From contig CBDCYN010000001.1 in the NCBI GenBank assembly GCA_965224205.1, positions 1 through 5,351 on the forward strand: a DNA stretch of 5,351 nt, read 5' to 3'. Both the position numbers and the translations under genes were made by a program. Below, piece by piece: positions 1-5,351 of the stretch. Position 1 is the first letter of the stretch, and the number at the start of each line of letters is the position of its first letter. The DNA is from CBDCYN01 sp965224205. GTDB taxonomy: Bacteria > Planctomycetota > Phycisphaerae > Phycisphaerales > Phycisphaeraceae. The notes under the pieces were generated by a model. That model had not been told where the DNA came from. It saw only the letters and a list, made by a program, of their open reading frames with translations, and ran no database searches.

Positions 1-165
1 GACGACCAGGAGGTAATCGAACTTTATCGGATGCGGTGCAGCTCGTTTATCGTCAAGCCGACCGATTTCGACGAGTTCGCCCGGTGTATCGAGCTGCTCG
101 ATCAATACTGGTTCTCGGTCGCGTCTGTGCCGACACGGGGCCGCAGCGACCAGGCGGCGGCGTGA
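1..165 (+). CDS. Rcp1-like response regulator, C-terminal end (partial)
   Basis: Frame 1 is open from the window edge to a TGA at 163..165 and gives 54 residues. They match the last part of a CheY-like receiver of the Rcp1 type, the single-domain regulators often paired with phytochrome or hybrid kinases. The beta-5 segment SSFIVKPTDFDEF carries the conserved Lys-Pro pair of receivers. It is followed by the alpha-5 helix and an aromatic tail (DQYWFSV) like the 'FW' tail of Rcp1 proteins. The phosphoacceptor Asp and the start lie outside the window. The gene converges on the hybrid kinase gene with no base between the stop codons. A role in the same phosphorelay is plausible by proximity only. 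The short Ala-rich end (DQAAA) looks like a normal unstructured tail. Confidence 0.8.
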   Translation, partial: DDQEVIELYRMRCSSFIVKPTDFDEFARCIELLDQYWFSVASVPTRGRSDQAAA

Positions 166-1487
166 CTACCGATCGGGCGGGTCGGGCCGGGCGTCGAGCA
201 CCTCGCGGATCTTCTGCGCGATGGAGTCAGGGGTAAACGGTTTGGGCAGGAACGGCGTGTCCGTGTGCATCACCCCGTAGCGGATGATCGCGTCGTCGGT
301 GTACCCCGACAGGTAGAGGACCTTCATGCCGGGGCGGGTCTGGGCCAGTTCCTGAGCGAGCTGGTGGCCGTTGAGCTTGGGCATGACCACGTCGGTGACC
401 AGCAGGTCGATCGGCGAGGGGTGCTGCTGGGCGACGCGCAACGCGGTCTGGCCGTCCTGGGCCTCGAGCACGGTGTAGCCGCACGACTCGAGGATGATCC
501 GGGTGATCTTGCGGAGGCTGGGTTCGTCTTCGACTAACAAAAGGGTCTCTTGGCCTCGCGGGGGTGGGGCGGCCGGCTGTTCAGCAGAGGCCTGGACGGA
601 GGTATCCTCGATCATCGGCAGGTAGATCTTGAAGGTCGTGCCCCGGCCCAGGTCGCTTTCGAGGCCGATGTGCCCGCCGCTCTGCTTGACGATGCCGTAG
701 ACGGTCGCCAGGCCCAGGCCGGTGCCCTTGCCGACTTCCTTGGTGGTGTAGAACGGCTCGAAGGCGTGCCCGGCAGTTTCCTCGTCCATGCCCTGGCCGT
801 TATCGGAGACGGTCAACACGACGTAGTGGCCCGGTTCGACCTCGACCTGGTCATCGGCATAGGCCTCGGTGAGCTCGAGGTTCTGGGTTTCCATGATCAG
901 CACGCCGCCGCGGGGCATGGCGTCGCGCGCGTTGACGACCAGGTTCATGATCACCTGTTCGAGCTGGGTGGGGTCGGCCATAACCTGCCCGATCGATGGG
1001 TCGGGGGCGGTGATCAGCTCGATGTCGGCGCCGATCAGGCGGTGGAGCATCTTCTCGACCTCTTGGATCAGCGAGTTGAGGTTGACCGGTTCGGGGCGGA
1101 TGACCGCCTTGCGGCTGAACGCGAGCAGCTGACCGGCCAGGGACGCGGCGCGATCGGCGCAGCGATGGATCTCACTCAGCGCGTCGGCCTGGGGGGTGCC
1201 GGCGGGGGTCTGTTTGCGGATGTACTCGGTGTAGCAGAGGATGGCCGAGGTGAGGTTGTTGAAGTCGTGAGCGACGCCTCCGGCGAGTTTCCCGATCGCC
1301 TCCATCTTCTGGGTGTGGCGGACCTGGGCCTCGAGGCGGAGCGTCTCGGTGATGTCGCGCAGCGACGCCAGGTAGGCGCGCGACCCGTGCCACTCGAAGT
1401 CGACGACGCGCATCTCGGCGGTCCGTTGGCCGGCGGGGTGGAGGATCTGCACCTGCGAGGATTGACCCTGCTGGATCGAGAAACCTA
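166..1487 (-). pseudogene. Hybrid histidine kinase, 3' fragment (PAS C-half, HisKA, HATPase, REC), cut off by IS630
   Basis: This is the C-terminal 439 residues of a hybrid sensor kinase, stop TAG at 166..168. In order it holds the second half of a PAS domain ending in the typical AYLASLRDITE, a HisKA box with the phospho-accepting His in GGVAHDFNN (codon 1267..1269), and an NtrB-type HATPase. The ATPase has an N box (NLVVNARDAM), a G1 box (SDNGQG), an F box (FEPFYTTK) and a G2 box (GTGLGLATVYG). A receiver follows (LLLVEDE, phosphoacceptor Asp in LLVTDVVMP, conserved Lys in PKPF). Kinase and receiver keep every catalytic residue. The frame stays open upstream to 1644, but codons above 1487 lie in the insertion sequence and are not kinase protein. 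The gene's own start is on the other side of the element, so this piece lacks its native translation start. It could be made only by internal initiation. Confidence 0.88.
1486..1487. repeat. TA target-site duplication, left copy
   Basis: A TA directly abuts the left inverted repeat and matches 2500..2501 at the other end. TA duplication is the signature of IS630/Tc1-mariner insertion. In the reconstructed gene the single TA lies in the Leu191 codon (CTA). Confidence 0.9.
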
Positions 1488-1511
1488 GAGCGTTTTGCGT
1501 CAATAATCGCC
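1488..1511 (+). repeat. IS630 terminal inverted repeat, low-coordinate end (3' of transposase)
   Basis: The 24 bp begin GAGCGTTTTGCGT and end AATAATCGCC. They match the reverse complement of 2476..2499 at 20 of 24 positions. The last codons and the stop (1500..1502) of the transposase catalytic frame lie inside this repeat. Confidence 0.92.
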
Positions 1512-2147
1512 ATATCCGCAAGAGGTGAAGTAGTTTTGGCACTCGGTGGGCGTGACGTCTGTCAGGGCATCGGCGATGGCGTCTTGGAGCGTGCCGAAGG
1601 TCTTGGCGGCGACGCGGCGTAGCCACGCCTTGACCTTGCTCCACAGCTTCTCGATCGGGTTCAGGTCCGGGCTGTACGGGGGCAGGTACCCCAGGTCGGC
1701 GTCGACGGCCTCGATCGCTTCGCGCACCGCGGCGGCTTGGTGACTCGAGAGATTGTCCATCACGACCACGTCACCCGGGCGCAACGACGGGGCCAAGAAC
1801 TGCTGGGTGTAGGCCAGGAACGTCGCCGAGTTCATCGGGCCATCGACCACGACCGTCGCACCTTGGATCACCCCGTCGAGCCGGATCGCGCTGAGCATCG
1901 TGAGCGTCTTCCAGCGGCCGTGCAGGGTGCGGTCCACGCAACGCTGCCCGATCGGCGACCAGCCATACAGCCGGGTCATATCCGTCTTGGCCCCAGATTC
2001 GTCGAGGAAAACCAGATGGGCCGGGTCCACGAACCGCCGGGCGATCGTGAAGTTGTGGCGGCGTTGGGCCACGTCGGGGCGATCTTGCTCGGCGGCGATC
2101 AGCGACTTCTTTTGAGCGACAGCCCCAGCCGCTTCAACGCCCGGCAC
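1500..2147 (-). CDS. IS630 transposase, catalytic frame (DDE domain)
   Basis: This is the catalytic RNase-H-fold domain that cuts and joins the element at TA sites. The triad is visible: Asp49 in VFLDESGA, Asp131 in VVMDNLSSH, and Glu166 in DLNPIEKLW. There are 34 residues between the second Asp and the Glu, the D34E spacing of IS630. The first ~12 residues (MPGVEAAGAVAQ) overlap the upstream frame and look like out-of-frame translation. The real protein joins at KKSLIAAEQDRPDV, so the ATG at 2147 is probably not used. Expression would be by -1 slippage at the A-run 2110..2113, joining K108 of the first frame to K13 here and giving LKKKSLIA. The stop lies inside the left inverted repeat. Confidence 0.88.
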   Translation of the reverse strand: MPGVEAAGAVAQKKSLIAAEQDRPDVAQRRHNFTIARRFVDPAHLVFLDESGAKTDMTRLYGWSPIGQRCVDRTLHGRWKTLTMLSAIRLDGVIQGATVVVDGPMNSATFLAYTQQFLAPSLRPGDVVVMDNLSSHQAAAVREAIEAVDADLGYLPPYSPDLNPIEKLWSKVKAWLRRVAAKTFGTLQDAIADALTDVTPTECQNYFTSCGYGDY

Positions 2148-2434
2148 ACCGTCGATTCCACGACGCCCAGGTTCAGCATCGCCCTCAACTGCTTGGCCGT
2201 GATCCCCGGCTTGGCCGCCACCGCCTCACGCATCCGTTGCTCATCGGCCGCCGTAAGCTTGACCGACCCCTTGGGCCCCGGCACCCCCGGCGTCAACACG
2301 CCCCGGCGGTGCCGATCACACCAGTCGCGAACCGTCGACCTCGCCACCCGAAACTGTCGTGATACCCCCGTGATCGTCTGACCCGACTCGGCGGCCCATA
2401 CCACCCGCTTACGAAGATCCATCGAATACGCCAT
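2099..2434 (-). CDS. IS630 transposase, N-terminal frame (DNA-binding HTH domains)
   Basis: The frame gives 111 residues from an ATG with a strong Shine-Dalgarno (AAGGAGG, 2443..2449) 8 nt upstream. The N terminus MAYSMDLRKRVV is typical of IS630 transposases. A first helix-turn-helix spans about residues 6 to 45 (GVSRQFRVARSTVRDW). A Gly/Pro linker (PGVPGPKGS) and a second helix-turn-helix follow (about 70 to 105, ITAKQLRAML to STVCRALKRLG). These domains bind the inverted repeats. The frame ends at a TGA (2099..2101) just after entering GLSLK, where homologues continue KKSLIAAEQDRPDV. That continuation is present one frame back in the next ORF. The intact transposase would be about 311 residues. 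Confidence 0.88.
   Translation of the reverse strand: MAYSMDLRKRVVWAAESGQTITGVSRQFRVARSTVRDWCDRHRRGVLTPGVPGPKGSVKLTAADEQRMREAVAAKPGITAKQLRAMLNLGVVESTVCRALKRLGLSLKRSR
2108..2116 (-). other. Frame junction of the transposase (candidate -1 frameshift site)
   Basis: On the minus strand the codons read CTC AAA AGA in the first frame. A single slip back by one base on AAA, followed by AAG AAG, gives LKKKS, as expected for the family. Five A's instead of four would put both halves in one frame without slippage. This is therefore either a programmed frameshift, known in some IS families, or a one-base deletion. The A-run is short and does not form a perfect X-XXY-YYZ heptamer, which leans slightly toward decay. 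Confidence 0.55.
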
Positions 2435-2442
2435 GACCTTGG

Positions 2443-2449
2443 CCTCCTT
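2443..2449 (-). promoter_or_regulatory. Shine-Dalgarno of the transposase
   Basis: AAGGAGG lies 8 nt before the ATG at 2432..2434 on the minus strand. This near-perfect ribosome binding site supports that start, and it is stronger than any site in the host operon. Confidence 0.8.
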
Positions 2450-2475
2450 GCCAGAAATCTCTCTTATCGGCCAGC

Positions 2476-2499
2476 GGCGATTAATTACGCCAAGCGCTC
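2476..2499 (-). repeat. IS630 terminal inverted repeat, high-coordinate end (5' of transposase)
   Basis: Read on the minus strand the repeat starts GAGCGCTTGGCGT and ends TTAATCGCC, pairing with 1488..1511 with four mismatches. It supplies the TAA at 2485..2487 that ends the 5' fragment of the kinase gene. A transposase promoter should lie here or just downstream, but I see no convincing -35/-10 pair. Confidence 0.92.
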
Positions 2500-3072
2500 T
2501 AGCCGCTCGCCCATCAGGTCCTCCATGCCCCTGCCGAATAGCTCGACGGCCGCGTCGTTCATGAACCGCACGGCCCCGTTGGCGTCGGCGACGAGGACCG
2601 CGTCTGGGGCGGCGCGGACCATCCGCTCGATGTGCTGCTGCTGCTGGGCCTTGATCCGGGCCACGGTATACAGGAGGCTGCGCGCCATCAGGCGGATCGG
2701 GTGCTCGTCTTTGAGAAGGAAATCATGGGCGCCGGCGTTGATCGCGTTGTCCCGCAGCTGGTCGGACGCCGCCCCGGACAGGACGATGATCGCGGCCCCG
2801 TTGGCGGCGGCCTTGATCCGTTTCAGGGATTCGATCCCCGCCGAATCCGGGAGGTTGAGGTCGAGGATCACGGCGTCGACCTCGCGGGACGAGATCACCT
2901 GGATCGCGTCTTTGAGGCGGGTAGCGTGGATCAGGTCAAGCTCATGGCCGTGGTTGAACGACAGACACTCGGCGACCAGGTCTGCATCGCCGGGGTTGTC
3001 CTCCACGAGCAGGAGGCGTAACGGGGGTTTCTTCGTCACGACAGCGGTTCCACGGGCCGTAGGCCGGTTCAT
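2485..3072 (-). pseudogene. Hybrid histidine kinase, 5' fragment (REC plus PAS N-half), truncated by IS630
   Basis: The ATG at 3070..3072 overlaps the kaiC stop as ATGA, so translation is probably coupled to kaiC. Residues about 17 to 140 form a receiver: acidic pair E24/D25 in LLVEDNPGDAD, phosphoacceptor D71 in VILDLNLPD, and conserved K121 in FLLKDE. A short Gln-rich linker (four CAG codons) precedes a PAS domain starting near residue 150 (RAAPDAVLVADANG). Native sequence ends at Leu191 (codon 2500..2502). The last four residues, ERLA, and the TAA at 2485..2487 come from the insertion sequence. The open frame would give a 195-residue REC plus half-PAS protein with no kinase. A soluble receiver might still fold and act as a phosphate sink, but this is inference. 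Together with 166..1487 it once made a 630-residue REC-PAS-HisKA-HATPase-REC protein. Confidence 0.88.
2500..2501. repeat. TA target-site duplication, right copy
   Basis: This is the second TA, abutting the right inverted repeat. It forms the last two bases of the CTA codon for Leu191 of the interrupted kinase. Confidence 0.9.
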
Positions 3073-4229
3073 CCCCCGGTTTCAAACATATCGTCCAGCC
3101 GCTGGCGTTCGTTGAGGTAGGAGTAGGTCGGCGATCCGGTGAGGATCCCGTGGACGCCTCGGAACTGGGCCTTGAGGTGCATCCCGTTGCTGTCGATGAC
3201 GTATTCTCGGATGTCTTTTTCGTGCCAGGTGCCGCGCATCTTGAGGACGGTCAGGCCGCGGCGCATCTCCCCACCCAGCTCGACGTACCGAAGGAGGATG
3301 ATGGTGTCGGTGATCGTGGAGAAATGGGTCTCGGTGATCGACTCGCCACCGATCAGCATCGAGGTGGTGTTGGTGAACAGGCCGGTGATTTCCAGGTGCT
3401 TGATGCTGCTGGTGAGGCCAATCACGAACTCGCGGAACGACTTGATCGTGGCGACGCGCTCGAACGCGGACATGGAGTCGACGGCCACGCGGCTGGGCTT
3501 GAAATCGGCCATGTCCCGCTTCATCTGAAGCAGGTGGTCCTCGAGGCCCATGACCTCCGGGTATCGGCAGATGATCTTCAGCAGTCCGTCCTGCTGGGCC
3601 TTCTCGAAGTCGACGCCCCAAAGCGCGGCGTTGCGCGTGAGCTGCTCGCGGCTCTCCTCGGACCCGAAGAGGATGGCGCGCTGCCCGGCCTCGATCGCTG
3701 CTTTGATGTACTGCGTGACCATGAGCGTCTTGCCCGTGCCGGTGGCGCCGCTGACGAGGATGATCGAGTCGCGGTACATCCCCCCGCTGCACATCTTGTC
3801 GAGTTCATGGATCCCCGACGAGACACGGATCTCCGACGACTTCTGCTTAAGCTCGATGGCCGACAGGGGGATGATCGTCACCCCGTCGTCGGGGTCGATG
3901 GTGAACGGGTACTCGCCCTTCTGGTGCATGGTGCCTCGGAACTTGAGGATCTCGATGGTGCGGCGGCGCTTCTCCTGATCGATCCGGTTGCGCAAGAGGA
4001 TCACGTTATCGGCCACGAACTCCTCGACGCCGAACCGGCCCACGCCGCCGTCCTCGGCGGTGCGCTCCATCGTCACCAGCGTGGTGACGCCCAGCTTCCG
4101 CAGCCCCGCGAGGATCCGGTGCAGCTCCCGCCGCACGATGTTGCTGTCGGTGAACTGCGGGAACAGGGCGCCGATCGCGTCGAGGATCACGCGTTCGGCG
4201 TTCACCTCGCGGATCGAGTTTTCGATCCG
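3069..4229 (-). pseudogene. kaiC: kaiC 3' part: end of CI domain and whole CII domain (frameshifted gene)
   Basis: KaiC is the double-domain RecA-like ATPase and autokinase at the heart of Kai clocks. After the frameshift, this frame resumes at RIENSIREV and runs to the stop TGA at 3069. It holds the CI Walker B (VILDAIGALF) and then CII. In CII are the Walker A GATGTGKT (residues 283-290 of the repaired 508-residue protein), the catalytic Glu pair in GSEESREQL (313-314) and the Walker B region VAVDSMSAFE. The autophosphorylation region HFSTITDTI has Ser426-Thr427, equivalent to S431/T432 of Synechococcus elongatus KaiC, plus a Thr at the T426 equivalent (421 here). The C-terminal tail (GSPTYSYLNERQRLDDMFETGG region) is in the KaiA-binding position. 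A GTG at 4203..4205 could start a CII-containing fragment, but I see no good ribosome site for it. Confidence 0.88.
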
Positions 4230-4233
4230 CCGC
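4228..4233 (-). other. Frameshift in kaiC (one extra G in a GCG/GGCGG tract)
   Basis: On the minus strand ATG GCG GCG GAT reads LMAAD in the upstream frame. Dropping one G gives ATG GCG CGG ATC, LMARI, leading straight into ENSIREVNAERVILD, the usual KaiC continuation. The site is a short GC repeat, where both real slippage and sequencing or assembly errors are common. Confidence 0.85.
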
Positions 4234-4596
4234 CATCAGGGCCGAGAGGTCAAACGCCCCGGATTCCAAGACCACCTCGCCGGGGTTGGAGGTCGCGTCG
4301 ACCACGGCGATCTTGTTGTCCCGCTTAAGGCCTTCCATGTCCCAGCCGAACGACCGCACGTTCTGCATCAGGTCGGCCGGGGATTCTTCGAACGTCACGA
4401 ACACCCCCGGCTGATCGTAATCGCGCACCCCCGCAACGAGGAACTGCAACGCCATGACCGTCTTGCCGCTGCCGGCGGTGCCGGAGATCATGGTGCTACG
4501 GCCCTCGGGCAGGCCCCCCGCAGAGATCTGGTCAAACCCCGGGATCCCGGTCGGCAGCTTTGCCAGCTCTAACCTTTCGGCAAACGCTGTGGTCAT
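4230..4596 (-). pseudogene. kaiC: kaiC 5' part: first half of CI domain (frameshifted gene)
   Basis: The ATG at 4594..4596 has a GAGGAA ribosome site 8 nt upstream that overlaps the kaiB stop, so kaiB and kaiC translation is probably linked. Native sequence covers residues 1 to 122: TGIPGFDQISAGGLP, the CI Walker A GTAGSGKT (39-46), the catalytic Glu pair E70/E71 in FVTFEESP, and GAFDLSALMA. After that the frame runs on with Arg/Pro-rich nonsense to 4006, where it finally stops. The family would continue with ARIE, which is found one frame over. Without the extra base, kaiC would encode 508 residues, close to the 519 of Synechococcus KaiC. Only half a CI domain can be made from this frame, so it is very unlikely to work alone. 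Confidence 0.88.
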
Positions 4597-4604
4597 GGCG
4601 GTTT

Positions 4605-4610
4605 TTCCTC
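4605..4610 (-). promoter_or_regulatory. Shine-Dalgarno of kaiC, overlapping the kaiB stop
   Basis: GAGGAA lies 8 nt upstream of the kaiC ATG and shares its first two bases with the kaiB TGA (4609..4611). Ribosomes ending kaiB therefore finish on the kaiC start region, which suggests coupled expression of the two partners. Confidence 0.65.
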
Positions 4611-4911
4611 AATCAGGTTGTTGTGGAAGCGTCGGTGCTGCGGACGGCATCAGGTCCAGGCCCAGGAGGACCTTTTCATGATCGCTCAGGTCGCCGATGA
4701 TCTTGCGCACCGGCTCGGGCAGCCGCCGCACCAGGGTCGGGGTGGCGATGATCTTTTCACTCTCCGCGAGCTTGGGGTGTTCGAGCACGTCGATGACCTC
4801 GATCTCGTACTGGCCCTTGAGTTCGGTCTCGCAAATCTGGCGCAGGTTGGTGATCGCTCGCTGCGAGAACGCGGTGCAGCCCGTGATATAGAGTCGGAGG
4901 ACGAATTTCAT
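4609..4911 (-). CDS. kaiB: Circadian clock protein KaiB
   Basis: KaiB is a small fold-switching thioredoxin-like protein that binds the CI ring of KaiC and, in cyanobacteria, captures KaiA to start dephosphorylation. The 100 residues match the family throughout: LRLYITGCTAFSQRAI at the N terminus, then IDVLEHPKLAESEKIIATP and PEPVRKIIGDLSDHEKVL, the most conserved block, with the proline-rich ATPTL segment near the fold-switch region. Synechococcus KaiB is 102 residues, so this copy is full length and looks intact. The start ATG lies 12 bp after the stop of the upstream helical-domain gene. I see no clear ribosome site before it, so it may depend on translation coupled to that gene. It ends 12 bp before kaiC. 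The tail SAAPTLPQQPD is probably disordered. Confidence 0.95.
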   Translation of the reverse strand: MKFVLRLYITGCTAFSQRAITNLRQICETELKGQYEIEVIDVLEHPKLAESEKIIATPTLVRRLPEPVRKIIGDLSDHEKVLLGLDLMPSAAPTLPQQPD

Positions 4912-4923
4912 TATCAGTGCATT

Positions 4924-5351
4924 TCAATCAGGGAATTTCTGTTCGGTCGGAAAACGTCGCCGAAGCCCGACACGATAATAATCCACGAGAAGCCCCATCA
5001 TCTCCAGGGCGACGAGGCGACCCTCGACCGCCAGGGACCACGCCCGCCCGCACCGTTCTTTGCCGGCCACGTCTTTGAGCGCCGCCACGTGGACGTCCAA
5101 GAGGTCGCGTGGCCCGGCCGCCTTCTCGCCCAGGGCCGTGGCGATCGCTTCCATCTGCTGCTTGGGCTTATCGACCTGGGTCACCAGGTGATCGAGGTAA
5201 TCGCTCAGCAGCTGCTTGTAGCCCTCAACGAGCTGCCCGAATGCCTCGGGGTGGCGCGTCGACACCGAGCCGACCCCCACCAGCGCCGCGGTGACGTTCG
5301 TGCCCCGCGCGTTCGAGGACAGGGCGCGGTAGTCCTCCAGCGTTTGATTGA
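4924..5351 (-). CDS. KaiA C-terminal / RsbU N-terminal-like helical domain protein (5' end beyond window)
   Basis: The frame is open from the window edge to TGA 4924..4926 and shows 141 residues. It is predicted to be mostly helical, with no membrane segment. Its pattern resembles the dimeric four-helix domain shared by the KaiA C terminus and the RsbU N terminus: a Tyr/Leu-rich helix (LVEGYKQLLSDYLDHL), a middle segment with AIATALGEKAAGPRDLLDVHVAALKDV, which lines up with the 'P-x-D/E-(I/L)-(I/L)-x-(I/V)-H' motif of RsbU and KaiA, and a last helix VALEMMGLLVDYYRVGLRRR like the end of KaiA. The position directly before kaiB, where cyanobacteria have kaiA, fits a KaiC regulator. A GTG at 5278..5280 is a possible internal start, but the domain-like frame continues upstream (EDYRALSSNARG), so the gene probably starts outside the window. 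The match is by motif and pattern only. Other helical signalling domains are possible. Confidence 0.65.
   Translation of the reverse strand, partial: NQTLEDYRALSSNARGTNVTAALVGVGSVSTRHPEAFGQLVEGYKQLLSDYLDHLVTQVDKPKQQMEAIATALGEKAAGPRDLLDVHVAALKDVAGKERCGRAWSLAVEGRLVALEMMGLLVDYYRVGLRRRFPTEQKFPD

Larger units (their letters stand above)
1488..2499 (-). mobile_element. IS630-family insertion sequence, complete, 1012 bp
   Basis: The element is bounded by 24-bp imperfect inverted repeats that begin GAGCG and end TAATCGCC (20 of 24 identical), each flanked by a TA dinucleotide, the IS630/Tc1-mariner target. It carries two overlapping transposase frames on the minus strand, in the same direction as the host gene. 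Length, TA duplication and the DDE motif all fit IS630. Removing the element plus one TA (1014 bp) joins GERL to GFSIQQG in the kinase and restores a standard PAS sequence, which fixes both ends to the base. The element is complete at both ends. Its transposase reads through only with a -1 frame change, so it may or may not still be active. Confidence 0.95.

Noticed and set aside
550..1488. Plus-strand open frame of 312 codons opposite the kinase fragment
   Set aside because: It is antisense to the HisKA/HATPase/REC region, has no motif or ribosome site, and is a codon-bias shadow.
1488..1644. N-terminal extension of the kinase 3' fragment up to 1644
   Set aside because: These 53 codons lie in the insertion sequence, read out of frame with the transposase, and are Arg/His-rich nonsense. 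The native kinase sequence begins at 1485.
1737..2381. Plus-strand open frame of 214 codons across the insertion sequence
   Set aside because: It is antisense to both transposase frames, which carry the DDE and HTH motifs. No family is recognisable.
2435..2475. Possible transposase promoter between the inverted repeat and the start
   Set aside because: TTGGCG and GATAAG-like hexamers exist but the spacing is poor. Not reported as a promoter.
2633..2646. TGC trinucleotide run
   Set aside because: It has only four units, encoding a short Gln linker between the receiver and PAS domains. That is ordinary for a linker.
4006..4229. Continuation of the kaiC 5' frame after the frameshift
   Set aside because: The sequence becomes Arg/Pro/Gly-rich and loses all KaiC similarity, while the next frame carries the true continuation.
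3150..4328. Long plus-strand open frame of 392 codons opposite kaiC
   Set aside because: It lies antisense to clear KaiC homology. Its composition (Asp/Val/His/Leu-rich) is the usual product of reading a GC-rich gene backwards, and it has no recognisable domain.

Overview
The window holds a Kai circadian-type gene cluster on the minus strand. In transcription order (high to low coordinates) it reads: a partial KaiA/RsbU-like helical-domain gene (4924..5351, 5' end outside the window), kaiB (4609..4911), kaiC (3069..4596), and a large hybrid histidine kinase gene (166..3072). The genes are packed tightly: 12 bp gaps on either side of kaiB and a 4-bp ATGA overlap between kaiC and the kinase. 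This looks like one operon of oscillator plus sensor/output kinase. The 3' end of an Rcp1-like single-domain response regulator enters on the plus strand (1..165) and converges on the kinase, with no base between the two stop codons.

Two lesions are visible. First, an IS630-family insertion sequence (1488..2499, 1012 bp, 24-bp inverted repeats, TA target duplication) sits in the PAS domain of the kinase. It splits the gene into a 5' REC-PAS piece (2500..3072) and a 3' PAS-HisKA-HATPase-REC piece (166..1487). Removing the element and one TA copy restores a continuous 630-residue protein with a canonical PAS C-terminal half, so the original gene can be reconstructed. Second, kaiC carries one extra G near 4228..4233, inside the CI domain. 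The frame breaks between residues 122 and 123 of a 508-residue protein that otherwise has every hallmark of KaiC: two P-loops, two catalytic Glu-Glu pairs and the C-terminal Ser-Thr phosphorylation site.

Organism: the DNA is GC-rich. The operon differs from the cyanobacterial layout: it has a helical KaiA/RsbU-type protein upstream, and a REC-PAS-HK-REC kinase in place of a SasA with a KaiB-like sensor domain. The IS630 element is of a common bacterial type. This suggests a non-cyanobacterial bacterium, possibly a planctomycete or proteobacterium, but the sequence alone does not settle it.

In the intact ancestor, KaiB and KaiC would form the clock or timer core. The KaiA/RsbU-like protein may have acted on KaiC. 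The hybrid kinase, and perhaps the Rcp1-like regulator, would have relayed the state outward. In this copy both the core ATPase/kinase and the relay kinase appear broken, unless the kaiC frameshift is a sequencing error.
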